A stretch of DNA of 64,000 nt from Pseudomonas sp. SLFW (lineage in GTDB: Bacteria > Pseudomonadota > Gammaproteobacteria > Pseudomonadales > Pseudomonadaceae), in contig NZ_JAAAKW010000003.1 of assembly GCF_009905615.1 (NCBI RefSeq), positions 248,001 through 312,000 on the forward strand, given 5' to 3'. Below are positions 52,803 to 61,757 of the stretch, in pieces (positions within the stretch are counted from its first letter, which is position 1; the number at the start of each line of letters is the position of its first letter). Under the pieces are notes generated by a model that searched no databases, had not been told where the DNA came from, and worked only from the letters and a program-made list of their open reading frames with translations. The position numbers and the translations under genes were made by a program.

Positions 52803-53639
52803 ATGGAAAACCTGAAAATCGCCACGTTCAACGTCAACGGCATCGGTGCACGACTGCCGAACCTGTTGCAGTGGCTGGAGCGTGAGCAGCCGGACATCGT
52901 CTGTCTGCAAGAACTCAAGGCGCCGGACAAGGCCTTTCCTGCCCACGAGATCGAAGCAGCGGGCTATGGCTCGCTGCACCTGGGGCAGACGTCGTGGAAC
53001 GGGGTCGCAATTCTGGCCCGTGACGCCGAGCCGTTGCTGATCCGTAAAGGCTTGCCAGGGGAAGAACTGGACACCCAGGCGCGGTATCTGGAGGCCGCCG
53101 CCCACGGCGTGGTGGTCGCGTGCCTGTACCTGCCCAACGGCAACCCGCAGCCCGGCCCCAAGTTCGACTACAAACTGCGCTGGTTCGAGCACCTGATCCA
53201 GCACGCCGAATCATTGCAGGCCAGCGAGCACCCGGTGGTGATGGCCGGCGATTTCAACGTCGTGCCCACGGACGAAGACATCTACAACCCCCGCTCATGG
53301 CTGAAAGACGCCCTGCTCCAGCCCGAAAGCCGCGACTGTTATGCCCGGCTCCTCGCCCAAGGCTGGCTGGACTCGCTGCGGCACCTGTACCCGGACGAGC
53401 GCGTCTACACCTTCTGGGATTATTTCCGTCAGCACTGGCAGAAGAATTCCGGCTTGCGCATCGATCACCTGTTGGTCAATCCGGTGTTAGCGCCGCACCT
53501 GCACGACGCGGGCGTCGATGCCTGGGTGCGCGGCGAAGAACACCCCAGTGATCACGCCCCGACCTGGATTCGCCTGGGTGCCGCCCGCAAGGCCAAACCC
53601 CGGAAAACCCCGCGGAAGAAGACAAGCGCCGACAAATAG
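52803..53639 (+). CDS. xthA: Exodeoxyribonuclease III-family AP endonuclease
   Basis: A 278-residue exonuclease III: LKIATFNVNGIGARLPNLLQ, VCLQELKAPD (metal-binding Glu), VVMAGDFNVVPTDEDIYNPR, YTFWDYFRQHWQKNSGLRID and the catalytic EEHPSDHAPTWI. It acts in base-excision repair on abasic sites. The C terminus is a Lys/Arg/Ala tail (KAKPRKTPRKKTSADK) beyond the fold. An ATG three codons upstream (52794) is an alternative; its GAGG is only 2 bases away, so 52803 is preferred. Confidence 0.88.
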   Translation: MENLKIATFNVNGIGARLPNLLQWLEREQPDIVCLQELKAPDKAFPAHEIEAAGYGSLHLGQTSWNGVAILARDAEPLLIRKGLPGEELDTQARYLEAAAHGVVVACLYLPNGNPQPGPKFDYKLRWFEHLIQHAESLQASEHPVVMAGDFNVVPTDEDIYNPRSWLKDALLQPESRDCYARLLAQGWLDSLRHLYPDERVYTFWDYFRQHWQKNSGLRIDHLLVNPVLAPHLHDAGVDAWVRGEEHPSDHAPTWIRLGAARKAKPRKTPRKKTSADK

Positions 53640-53775
53640 AGCGTCGTCGAACAATCGGTTGAACTAACGCGTCTGCTTCAGGATCACTTTTAACGCGCGC
53701 ACTGAGCGCAAATCCCCTTCGCGAGCCCTGTTGCTCGCGGCTTTGGTACAGGTCGATGAACGACAAGGAGCTCAC

Positions 53776-54204
53776 GTGACCGACACTGCCTACTCCCCCT
53801 ACCGCCAACTCCCCGGCCCGCTTCACGCGATTCTGCTGGCGGGCACGGTCCCGTTGTTTCTCGGCGGGCTGCTGAGCGACATCGCCTACTACAACAGTTA
53901 CCTGATCCAATGGAGCAACTTCGCGTCGTGGCTGATTGCCGGGGCCATGCTGTTCTGTGGCCTGGCGTTGCTGTTTGCGCTGGTCAACCTGATCCGGGCG
54001 GAGCGCAAATCCGGCCGCCCGGTCCTGTATTTCTTGCTCCTGCTCGTCACGTGGGGGCTGGGCTGGATCAATTCATTCGAACACGCCAAGGACGCCTGGG
54101 CCGTGATGCCGTCGGGGCTGATTCTGTCGGTGATCGTGACCGTGCTGAGCATCGTTTCCGCCTGGATCGGTCTGACCAACCTTCGCTCGGGAGACGCACG
54201 ATGA
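53776..54204 (+). CDS. DUF2231-type membrane protein
   Basis: A 142-residue inner-membrane protein with four hydrophobic segments: PGPLHAILLAGTVPLFLGGL, FASWLIAGAMLFCGLALLFA, VLYFLLLLVTWGLGWINSFE and GLILSVIVTVLSIVSAWIGL. GTG start with AAGGAG 5 bases upstream. Overlaps the following sorbosone-dehydrogenase-like gene by 4 bases (ATGA), so the two are co-translated; a membrane protein of this kind commonly precedes that enzyme. Confidence 0.75.
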   Translation: MTDTAYSPYRQLPGPLHAILLAGTVPLFLGGLLSDIAYYNSYLIQWSNFASWLIAGAMLFCGLALLFALVNLIRAERKSGRPVLYFLLLLVTWGLGWINSFEHAKDAWAVMPSGLILSVIVTVLSIVSAWIGLTNLRSGDAR

Positions 54205-55496
54205 AACCTGCCTTCGCACTGACTGCCCTGTCCATGGCCCTGCTGCTGAGCGCTTGCGGTGCAGGAAAGGACAACCCGCAAGCCCACGGCCCGGACCCGA
54301 AAATGCCTCAGGCTGAACGCGGGTTGCTGCCGAGCATGAAAATCGCCGAGCCGGTGGCCTGGGGTGACCAGAAACCCAAGGTGCCCGAGGGTTACAGCAT
54401 CTCGGCGATTGCCACTGACCTGAAAGTGCCGCGCCAGACGCTGGTGCTGCCCAACGGCGACATTCTGATCGCGGAAGGCAAAGGCGGCACCGAAGCGCCG
54501 AAGCTCAAGCCCAAGGACGTCATCGCCAGTTACATCAAGGCCGAAGGCAACACAAAGGTCAAAGGCGGCAACCGCCTGACCCTGTTGCGCGATGCCGATG
54601 GCGACGGCAAATACGAGATGAAGACCGTGTTCGCCGAAAACCTCAACGCGCCGTATGGGCTGGCCTACGCGAACGGCAAACTGTACGTCGCCAACCAGGA
54701 CGCGCTGGTGCGCTTCGACTACACCGACGGCCAGACCAAGGCCACGGGCGAGCCCGTGACCGTCACTGAGCTGCCAGCAAAGATCAATCATCACTGGACC
54801 AAATCGCTGGCCGTCACCCCGGACGGCAACACGCTGTACGTGGGCATCGGTTCGAACAGCAACGTCACCGAGCGTGGCATGGAGGTCGAACTGGACCGGG
54901 CGCAGATCTGGCAGATCGACGCCAAGACTGGCGCGCACAAACCGTACGCCACGGGCACCCGTAACCCGACGTCGTTGAAAATCCAGCCCGGCACTGGGGT
55001 GCTGTGGGCCGTGGCCAACGAGCGGGATGAATTGGGTGAAGACCTGGTGCCCGATTACCTGACGTCGATCCGTGAAGGCGCGTTTTACGGCTGGCCGTAT
55101 AGCTATTGGGGCCAGAACGTCGACACCCGCGCCCAGCCGCAAGACCCGAAAAAGGTTGCGCTGGCAGTCAAACCGGATTACAGCCTCGGTTCTCACGTGG
55201 CCGCGCTGGGTCTCGACTTCTCGATCCCGGCCATCGGCGACAAATTCGCGGACGGCGTTTTTGTCGGCGAGCACGGCAGCTGGAACCGCGAGAACCCGGT
55301 GGGCTACAAAGTGGTGTTCGTACCGTTCAGCAACGGTAAGCCTTCCGGCGAGCCGGTGGATTTCGCCACCGGTTTCCGGGGTGACGACGGCAAGACCCGA
55401 GGCCGGCCGGTCGGGGTCACGGTGGACCCGCGCGGCGGCGTGATCATTGCGGACGACTTGTCCAACACGGTCTGGCGTGTGACGCGCAATCGTTGA
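54201..55496 (+). CDS. Sorbosone/glucose dehydrogenase-like lipoprotein (PQQ-type beta-propeller)
   Basis: A 431-residue exported protein with a lipoprotein signal (MKPAFALTALSMALLLSACG, Cys19 in LSAC). The propeller shows LVLPNGDILIAEGKGG, NAPYGLAYANGKLYVANQDA, KSLAVTPDGNTLYVGIGSNS, RNPTSLKIQPGTGVLWAVAN and VGEHGSWNRENPVGYK. Soluble quinoprotein aldose dehydrogenases share these blocks and use PQQ and calcium. It probably oxidises an aldose or sorbosone-like sugar in the periplasm; cofactor use is inferred. Confidence 0.82.
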   Translation: MKPAFALTALSMALLLSACGAGKDNPQAHGPDPKMPQAERGLLPSMKIAEPVAWGDQKPKVPEGYSISAIATDLKVPRQTLVLPNGDILIAEGKGGTEAPKLKPKDVIASYIKAEGNTKVKGGNRLTLLRDADGDGKYEMKTVFAENLNAPYGLAYANGKLYVANQDALVRFDYTDGQTKATGEPVTVTELPAKINHHWTKSLAVTPDGNTLYVGIGSNSNVTERGMEVELDRAQIWQIDAKTGAHKPYATGTRNPTSLKIQPGTGVLWAVANERDELGEDLVPDYLTSIREGAFYGWPYSYWGQNVDTRAQPQDPKKVALAVKPDYSLGSHVAALGLDFSIPAIGDKFADGVFVGEHGSWNRENPVGYKVVFVPFSNGKPSGEPVDFATGFRGDDGKTRGRPVGVTVDPRGGVIIADDLSNTVWRVTRNR

Positions 55497-55532
55497 GTCC
55501 TCACGCTTGAGTTCGCATGTTTGAGCTGGAAA

Positions 55533-55561
55533 GGGAGGCGGCTGTTTCGGCAGCGCCTCCC
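55533..55561. terminator. Terminator between convergent genes
   Basis: GGGAGGCG (55533-55540) and CGCCTCCC (55554-55561) form a perfect 8-bp stem, with CTG/CAG extending it around a bulged G. It lies between the sorbosone-dehydrogenase-like gene and the sigma54 activator, probably serving both. Confidence 0.6.
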
Positions 55562-55595
55562 ACGTCCTGACAGCCCTATCCCCCTCTTCTAGACG

Positions 55596-57509
55596 CTAGC
55601 TCTCCGTTCGGCGCGCTATCCCGTGTTGTCGCAGTTTGCGGTACAGCGTATTGCGACTGATGTTGAGGCGAGTGGCGACCCGACCGATGTGCCAACGCTC
55701 TTCATCGACCAGCGCCATGAGCGTCTGCCGCTCCGATGCACCGAGAGGGTCCTCGCAGTCGGTCTCCGATGCCGGTGGCGCGGGAAGCAGCTCAAACGCA
55801 TCCTCCAGCGTGATACGCCCCTCCCACGCGAGTGCGACCAGCGTACGAAGGCAAATTCGAAGTTGCCTCACATTCCCCGGCCAGGCCTGTGCCATCAGGT
55901 GTTCAAGCACGCCGGGTTCCAGCTGTATCGCACTGTCGCCTGCTTCCTTGCGCAGCAGAAAGTCGAGCAGCGGGCCCTTGTCCGAACGCTCACGCAGCGG
56001 TGGAATCTGCACCGTGAACCCGCCAAGGCGATAAAACAGGTCTTCACGAAAGCGCCCTGCCACCACACTTGCCTGAAGGTCCTGATGGCTCGCACTGATG
56101 AGCCGAATGTCGATCGGACGTGGCGCACCGCTGCCCAGCGGCACCACTTGCCGCTCTTCAAGCACGCGCAACAGCCGGGTTTGCAGCGCCAGCGGCATGT
56201 CGCCGATTTCATCGAGAAACAGAATGCCGCCGTGGGCCTGTTCGAGCTTGCCGACCATGCCCTCCTTGCGGGCGCCGGTGAAGCTGCCACCCTGATAGCC
56301 GAACAGCTCGCTTTCGATGAGGCTTTCCGGGATCGCCGCGCAATTGATCGCGACGAACCGCTGATTTGATCGTGAACTCGCACGGTACAACGCTGCTGCG
56401 AACGCCTCTTTACCGGTGCCCGTTTCACCCTGCAAAAACACCGGCACGTCGCGTTCCAACACCCTGAGCGCACGGCTCAGACCGCGCTGCAAACGCTCGT
56501 CTTCCATGCAGAACTGGTCATCGTTGATGTGCGGCAGCGCACGCCTGGCGTTGAGAGCCGTCGGCGTTGCGATGCGAACGGGTGCGCGCAACTGACCGTA
56601 AAACAGGCGACCGTCGACCAATCGCATGGGCCAGCACAGGGTGGGCTGATGGCTTGAATACCGGATGACCTGCTCAGCAGGCATTTCGAGCAGCGTCGAC
56701 AGGGACTGCCCGATCAATTGATCCCGCGTGGCCCCCAGAAGATCCAGCGCCGCCTGATTCACCGAACGTATGCGGGCCGTGTCATCAAAGCTGACCAGCC
56801 CTTCGCCCAGCAGCCCGACGAACCGCGCTTCGGGGTGAAACCGAAGGAGGTACAGCTGGGGTTCATGGCCCAGAAAGAAACAGTTTTCGATCAGTTTGGC
56901 GGACAGGTTGGTCAACGCCATCGCTTGCAGCATGGCGGAAGGGCTCTGGTCCTCCCGCGCCGAGGACAGGTTCAGTACAGCGAGCAACTCGCCCTGGTCG
57001 TCGAACACAGGACTGGCCGAACAACTCAACCCGGCGTGCTTTCCCCGAAAGTGCTCATCCCGGCGGATGGTCACCTGTTGACGCTCCACCAGGCACGTTC
57101 CGACCCCATTGGTGCCCTCGACGTCCTCCCCCCACATTGCGCCGAGCCAGAGGCCCGCTCGCTGGAAGTCGGTGCGTTCCGCGTCATTGAACACGCTGTC
57201 GATCACCACACCCTGGGCATCGGTCAGCATGACCACATGGCCATCGCCGCCCAACTGCTGGTGCAGGCTGCTCATCTGCCAGCGCGCCACCTTGATGATG
57301 TGTTCAAGGGGCGCGCGGTGGGCGTTGAGGGTGTGGTTTTCCAGCACATTGGGGGGGCGTCGGCTGGCCGGGTCCAGCCCGTGTTGGTCCAGGCAGCGAC
57401 GCCAGGACCGGGTGATCGCGGGGTCTTTCGCAAAATCGGCAGTCTTCGGCGAGCCCTGTACAGCCTGCAGCACCTGCTGGGCATGGGCGCTGAGCAATGC
57501 GGACGTCAT
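55596..57509 (-). CDS. Sigma54-dependent activator (AcoR-like)
   Basis: A 637-residue enhancer-binding protein. The N-terminal ~320 residues hold a GAF-like sensor (WGEDVEGTNGVGTCLVERQQ). The AAA+ domain has Walker A GETGTGKE near residue 360, GGSFTGA near 405 (the usual A of GAFTGA is S) and Walker B ILFLDEIGDMPL. The Fis-type HTH is at the end (IGRVATRLNISRNTLYRKLR). Divergent from a flavin monooxygenase gene with a matching -24/-12 promoter, so that gene is the probable target. Confidence 0.9.
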   Translation of the reverse strand: MTSALLSAHAQQVLQAVQGSPKTADFAKDPAITRSWRRCLDQHGLDPASRRPPNVLENHTLNAHRAPLEHIIKVARWQMSSLHQQLGGDGHVVMLTDAQGVVIDSVFNDAERTDFQRAGLWLGAMWGEDVEGTNGVGTCLVERQQVTIRRDEHFRGKHAGLSCSASPVFDDQGELLAVLNLSSAREDQSPSAMLQAMALTNLSAKLIENCFFLGHEPQLYLLRFHPEARFVGLLGEGLVSFDDTARIRSVNQAALDLLGATRDQLIGQSLSTLLEMPAEQVIRYSSHQPTLCWPMRLVDGRLFYGQLRAPVRIATPTALNARRALPHINDDQFCMEDERLQRGLSRALRVLERDVPVFLQGETGTGKEAFAAALYRASSRSNQRFVAINCAAIPESLIESELFGYQGGSFTGARKEGMVGKLEQAHGGILFLDEIGDMPLALQTRLLRVLEERQVVPLGSGAPRPIDIRLISASHQDLQASVVAGRFREDLFYRLGGFTVQIPPLRERSDKGPLLDFLLRKEAGDSAIQLEPGVLEHLMAQAWPGNVRQLRICLRTLVALAWEGRITLEDAFELLPAPPASETDCEDPLGASERQTLMALVDEERWHIGRVATRLNISRNTLYRKLRQHGIARRTES

Positions 57510-57594
57510 ATTTTTATTCTCCGCTGCATATCGGTATGCACTTTATTCCGCAGCTTAGGCGAAAAGGCCAGCCCGTGCGCCTTCATCTGCCCAA

Positions 57595-57634
57595 CGTGAC
57601 ACTTTGTTCAGCGTGATTTCCAAATGCGTGACAC
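57595..57634. promoter_or_regulatory. Direct repeats CGTGACAC, candidate enhancer sites
   Basis: CGTGACAC occurs at 57595-57602 and 57627-57634, exactly 32 bases apart, about three helix turns. A partial copy GCGTGAT lies between at 57611. They are 75-115 bases upstream of the -24 element, the normal range for enhancer-binding proteins. Confidence 0.55.
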
Positions 57635-57707
57635 ATCACTGGCAACGGGGGCATTGGATGTGGGCTTGCGCCGCTCCAACGCCCTGTCCAGAGCGGTTTT
57701 TCCGACG

Positions 57708-57722
57708 TGGCCCGGGGTTTGC
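57708..57722 (+). promoter_or_regulatory. Sigma54 (-24/-12) promoter of the flavin monooxygenase gene
   Basis: TGGCCCGGGGTTTGC (57708-57722) fits the TGGCACG-N4-TTGC consensus: GG and GC are 10 bases apart with TTTGC at -12. Transcription would begin near 57734, giving a short leader before ATG 57765. An AcoR-like activator is encoded divergently. Confidence 0.75.
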
Positions 57723-57764
57723 TCAGCTCACGGGCCACAACAACAAAAAATAGGGAGAAGCCCC

Positions 57765-59588
57765 ATGAATGTTGCGATTGAAACCCCGTTGCAAACCCCC
57801 ACTGCCCAACTCAGCGACTGGCTTGCGCGCCTGAGTGATCACCTCGCCCAGCGAGACATTCCCGGTACGTTGGAGCTGTTCGCAGAGGAATGCTACTGGC
57901 GGGATTTGCTGCTGTTCAGCTGGAACCTGGTGACCCTCGAAGGCAAGGCCTCCATTTCCGACCTGTTGACCGAACGGCTCGAACAGACAAAACCGGACCA
58001 CTGGAACGTGGACGGCGAAGCGACCCTGAACGACGGCGTGCTGGAAGGCTGGATCACGCTGGAAACCGCCGAAGCGCGCGGCAAGGGTTACGTGCGTCTC
58101 AAGGACGGTGTGTGCTGGACGCTGTTGACCACCATGCGCGAACTGAAGGGCCATGAAGAACCCAGCGGCCGTCGCCGTCCATTCGGCGCCAATCATGGTC
58201 ATGGCCACGCCGACAAACGCAACTGGCTGGAACGCCGTCGCGATGAAGAAGCGTCGCTGGGCATCACCACGCAGCCCTATTGCCTGATCGTCGGCGGCGG
58301 GCAAGGCGGTCTCGGTCTTGCCGCACGCCTCAAGCGCCTGGGCGTGCCAACGCTGATCATCGACAAGGCGGACCGGCCTGGCGACCAATGGCGGGGGCGC
58401 TACAAATCCCTGTGCCTGCATGACCCGGTCTGGTACGACCACATGCCGTACCTGCCCTTCCCCGATCACTGGCCGGTGTTCACGCCGAAGGACCAGATCG
58501 GCGACTGGCTGGAGATGTACAGCAAGGTCATGGAGCTCAATTACTGGGCGCGCACCGAATGCGTGAATGCGCGCTTCGACGAGCCGTCCCGGACCTGGCG
58601 CGTAGAAGTGGAACGCAACGGCGAGCGTCTCGTCTTGCAGCCGACCCAACTCATTCTGGCGACCGGGATGTCCGGGGTGGCCAACACACCGTCCTACGCT
58701 GGCGCCGACACTTTCAAAGGCCAGCAGCACCACTCCAGCCGCCATCCCGGTGGCGATGCGTGGAGTGGCAAGAAAGCAGTGGTCATCGGCGCAAACAACT
58801 CGGCCCACGATATTTGCGCGGACCTGGTGGAAAACGGCGCCGACGTGACGATGGTGCAGCGCTCATCCACCCACATCGTGCGCTCCGACAGCTTGATGGA
58901 GCTGGTGTTTGGCGGGCTGTATTCGGAAGACGCCGTGGAAAGCGGCCTGACCACGGACAAGGCGGATATGCTGTTCGCGTCGATCCCGTACAAGGTGATG
59001 CCGAGTTTTCACAAGCCGGTGTTCGAAGCCATTCAGGAACGTGACAAGGATTTCTACGACGGTTTGAGCAAGGCCGGTTTCATGCTCGATTTCGGCGATG
59101 ATGACTCCGGGCTGTTCATGAAGTACGTGCGTCGCGGGTCGGGTTACTACATCGACGTCGGCGCCTCCGAGTTGATCGCCAATGGCACGATCAAGCTCAA
59201 GAGCGCGCCGAACTTAGGTGTCGAGCGGATTGAGGCCGATGCCGTCATCCTCAACGATGGAACGCGTCTGCCGGCTGACCTGATCGTCTACGCCACCGGG
59301 TATGGTTCCATGAACGGCTGGGCGGCGAAGCTGATTTCTCAGGAAGTCGCCGACAAGGTCGGTCGGTGCTGGGGACTGGGTTCAGGCACCACCAAAGACC
59401 CAGGCCCGTACGAAGGTGAACTGCGCAACATGTGGAAGCCGACGCAACAGGAAAACCTGTGGTTCCACGGCGGCAACCTTCACCAGTCACGGCATTACTC
59501 GCTGTACCTGGCGTTGCAGTTGAAAGCGCGGTTCGAAGGGTTGTCGACGCCGGTGTACAAGCTGGCCGAGACGCACCATATCGATTGA
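57765..59588 (+). CDS. Flavin-containing monooxygenase with N-terminal NTF2-like domain
   Basis: A 607-residue protein. Residues ~10-130 look like a SnoaL/NTF2-like module (LSDWLARLSDHLAQRDIPGT; ECYWRDLLLFSWNLVTLEGK). The FAD site GGGQGG is near residue 176 and the NADPH site GANNSAHD near 341; YATGYGSMNGW is the ATG motif. It resembles FMO/Baeyer-Villiger-type enzymes of the CzcO family. ATG 57765 has GGGAG 8 bases upstream. It is driven by the sigma54 promoter at 57708. Confidence 0.85.
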   Translation: MNVAIETPLQTPTAQLSDWLARLSDHLAQRDIPGTLELFAEECYWRDLLLFSWNLVTLEGKASISDLLTERLEQTKPDHWNVDGEATLNDGVLEGWITLETAEARGKGYVRLKDGVCWTLLTTMRELKGHEEPSGRRRPFGANHGHGHADKRNWLERRRDEEASLGITTQPYCLIVGGGQGGLGLAARLKRLGVPTLIIDKADRPGDQWRGRYKSLCLHDPVWYDHMPYLPFPDHWPVFTPKDQIGDWLEMYSKVMELNYWARTECVNARFDEPSRTWRVEVERNGERLVLQPTQLILATGMSGVANTPSYAGADTFKGQQHHSSRHPGGDAWSGKKAVVIGANNSAHDICADLVENGADVTMVQRSSTHIVRSDSLMELVFGGLYSEDAVESGLTTDKADMLFASIPYKVMPSFHKPVFEAIQERDKDFYDGLSKAGFMLDFGDDDSGLFMKYVRRGSGYYIDVGASELIANGTIKLKSAPNLGVERIEADAVILNDGTRLPADLIVYATGYGSMNGWAAKLISQEVADKVGRCWGLGSGTTKDPGPYEGELRNMWKPTQQENLWFHGGNLHQSRHYSLYLALQLKARFEGLSTPVYKLAETHHID

Positions 59589-59684
59589 GGTAAGAAAGCA
59601 GTCCGATGCCGGGTTTCAGCATCGGACCCTTCATTCGCTCCCACAGGTTCAGCAGGTTTCGCAGCTCTCGGGCTTGACACAGCC

Positions 59685-60285
59685 CTTGTGGGAGACGCCG
59701 GAGGGACGACGGCAGCGACAGCGGTGGGTCAGTGAAAGATGCGCTGTCTGATACACCGCTTTCGCGGCCGTCGCACAGCTCCGGCAGCTCCCACAGGGAC
59801 AGCGTAGGACCCTTGGGCATTCGCACGCCACCATCCTTGTGGGAGACGCCGGAGGGACGACGGCAGCGACAGCGGTGGGTCAGTGAAAGATGCGTTGTCT
59901 GATACGCCGCTTTCGCGGCCGTCGCACAGCTTCGGCAGCTCCCACAGGGACAGCGTAGGACCCTTGGGCATTCGCACGCCACCACCCTTGTGGGAGACGC
60001 CGGAGGGACGACGGCAGCGACAGCGGTGGGTCAGTTGAAGAGCTTTGTCTGAAACGCCGCTGTCGCGGCCGTCGCACAGCTCCGGCAGCTCCCACAGGGA
60101 CAGCGTCGAACCCTGGGCATTGCCGCGCCACCACCCTTGTGGGAGACGCCGGAGGTACGACGGCAGCGACAGCGGTGGGTCAGTGAAAAATGCGTTGTCT
60201 GATACACCGCTTTCGCGGCCGTCGCACAGCTCCGGCAGCTCCCACAGGGACAACCTCGGACCCTCGGCATTGGCGCGCCACCACC
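59685..60285. repeat. Tandem array of four REPIN-like units, 151-bp period
   Basis: CTTGTGGGAGACGCCGGAGG starts at 59685, 59836, 59987 and 60136 (fourth copy GGAGGT), giving periods of 151, 151 and 149. Each unit has a REP-like head (GTGGGAGACGCC...), a core GCGGTGGGTCAGT, a second REP in opposite orientation and a closing CTCCCACAGGG, then a spacer of about 40 bases. The period is not a multiple of three and the minus-strand frames through it change, so it is not coding. A partial fifth boundary appears at about 60285. Confidence 0.85.
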
Positions 60286-60297
60286 CTCGCCAAATCT

Positions 60298-61740
60298 TCA
60301 CAACCCCTCCCATCCCCCACCGAGTGCCGCCTGAAGTTGCACACTCGCGGTGAGTTGCGTCGCCACCAGGCTCAACAACGTCTGCCGCTCGTTGAGGCTG
60401 GTGGCCTGCGTCGTCGCGACATCCAGATAATCGATCACCCCGGCTTCGTACTGATCCCGACTCACCGACGCCGATTCTTCCGCCGATTGCGCGGAGTTGC
60501 GACGCGCCAGCAATTCCGGTTCCAGCGTGCGCAGTTCCACCAGATAATCCTCCACCTCGCCTAATCCCGTCAGCACGGTCTGGCGGTAGGTGGCGACGGT
60601 CGCGTCGTAGGCGTGGCGGGCCTGATCGACGCTGGCTTCGGTGGCGCCGAAATCGAGGATGTTGCCGGTCAGGCTCGGGCCGATGGACCAGAAGCGGTTC
60701 GGGATCGAGAACAGGTTGCTGATCGTCGAGCCTTGATAGCCACCGCTGGCGCTCAGCGTCAGGTCGGGGTAGTACGCAGCGGTCGCCACGCCCACTGCCG
60801 CGTTGGCCGCGGCCATTTGCCGTTCGGCCGAGGCGATGTCCGGGCGGCGTTCCAGCAGGCGGCTCGGCACACCCGTCGGCACGTTGGGCACGTGGTACCG
60901 CCAGGCCGGATCGGCCGCCAACGCAAAGTCGGCCGGCGGTTTGCCGATCAAAAGCGCGATGGCGTGCTCGAACTGCGCCCGCTGCCATTGCAGATCAAGC
61001 ATCGAGGCCTGGGCGCTCTGCAACTGCGTTTTGCCGGTGGCGAGGTCCGCCCGCGACGAAATCTGCTCGTCGTACTTGTTCTGGATGATCTGCAAATAGC
61101 GCTCGTAACCGGCGATGGTCTCGCGGTAGAGCACGATGCGCTGGTCCAGCACCCGCAATTGAAAGTAATCCTGTGCCAGTGACGATTGCGCACTGAGGGT
61201 GGCATTGGCCAAATCGGCCGCGCTGGCCTGGGCACTGGCGCGGTCCTGCTCGGTGGTGCGGCGCAGCTTGCCCCAGATGTCCGCTTCCCAGCTCAAATCA
61301 AGGCTCGCCGAATATTCCTTCCGCACCCCGCCCGCACTGCTGCCCCCGCTGGTGCCACTCGTGCCGGACGAAGAGCCCGTGCGTGTTTCACTGCGCGTCC
61401 CGGCCCCTGTGGCGTCCAGCGTCGGGAACAGGTTGGCGCGCGATTGCCGCACCAGCGCCAACGCCTGCTGGTACTGCGCGGCGTAGAGCGCCACGTTCTG
61501 GTTATTGAGCTGCACCTGATCCACCAGCGCGTTCAACTGCGGGTCCTGATACCGCGTCCACCACGGCCCTTTGGGCTGATCATCCTGCGGACTGGCGGCC
61601 TTCCAGCCTTCGGCCTCCTTGAAAGTCGCCGAGATCGGCGCGGTGGGCCGGTGGTAATCCGGGCCGACCATGCAGCCGCTCAACAGGCCGCTGCTCAGCA
61701 CCACGAAAAGACACAAACGGGAAAACGGTGGAGCGTTCAT
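60298..61740 (-). CDS. opmB: RND efflux outer-membrane lipoprotein (NodT/OpmB-like)
   Basis: A 480-residue outer-membrane channel of the NodT family: lipoprotein signal MNAPPFSRLCLFVVLSSGLL with LLSGC lipobox, VGPDYHRPTAPISATFKEAE, two repeated channel domains, and VPTGVPSRLLERRPDIASAE in the middle. A Gly/Ser-rich low-complexity loop (TGSSSGTSGTSGGSSAGG) lies near residue 125. It follows an MdtC/MuxC-type permease by 17 bases, the MuxABC-OpmB layout. The gene symbol rests on this order. Confidence 0.85.
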   Translation of the reverse strand: MNAPPFSRLCLFVVLSSGLLSGCMVGPDYHRPTAPISATFKEAEGWKAASPQDDQPKGPWWTRYQDPQLNALVDQVQLNNQNVALYAAQYQQALALVRQSRANLFPTLDATGAGTRSETRTGSSSGTSGTSGGSSAGGVRKEYSASLDLSWEADIWGKLRRTTEQDRASAQASAADLANATLSAQSSLAQDYFQLRVLDQRIVLYRETIAGYERYLQIIQNKYDEQISSRADLATGKTQLQSAQASMLDLQWQRAQFEHAIALLIGKPPADFALAADPAWRYHVPNVPTGVPSRLLERRPDIASAERQMAAANAAVGVATAAYYPDLTLSASGGYQGSTISNLFSIPNRFWSIGPSLTGNILDFGATEASVDQARHAYDATVATYRQTVLTGLGEVEDYLVELRTLEPELLARRNSAQSAEESASVSRDQYEAGVIDYLDVATTQATSLNERQTLLSLVATQLTASVQLQAALGGGWEGL

Positions 61741-61757
61741 TCATTCAACCCTGTCAG

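Noticed and set aside
57640..57658. Second -24/-12-like sequence (TGGCAACGGGGGCATTGG)
   Set aside because: The spacing between the GG and the downstream element is about three bases too long and the -12 GC is missing; the site at 57708 fits properly.
59685..60285. CRISPR array
   Set aside because: The repeat units are about 151 bp, internally palindromic, and the spacers are nearly identical; no cas genes are nearby.
59649..60988. Long minus-strand frames with repeated Cys/Arg-rich peptides across the repeat array
   Set aside because: They are produced by the 151-bp REPIN-like repeats. The period is not a multiple of three, the frames change from unit to unit, and no ribosome site is present.
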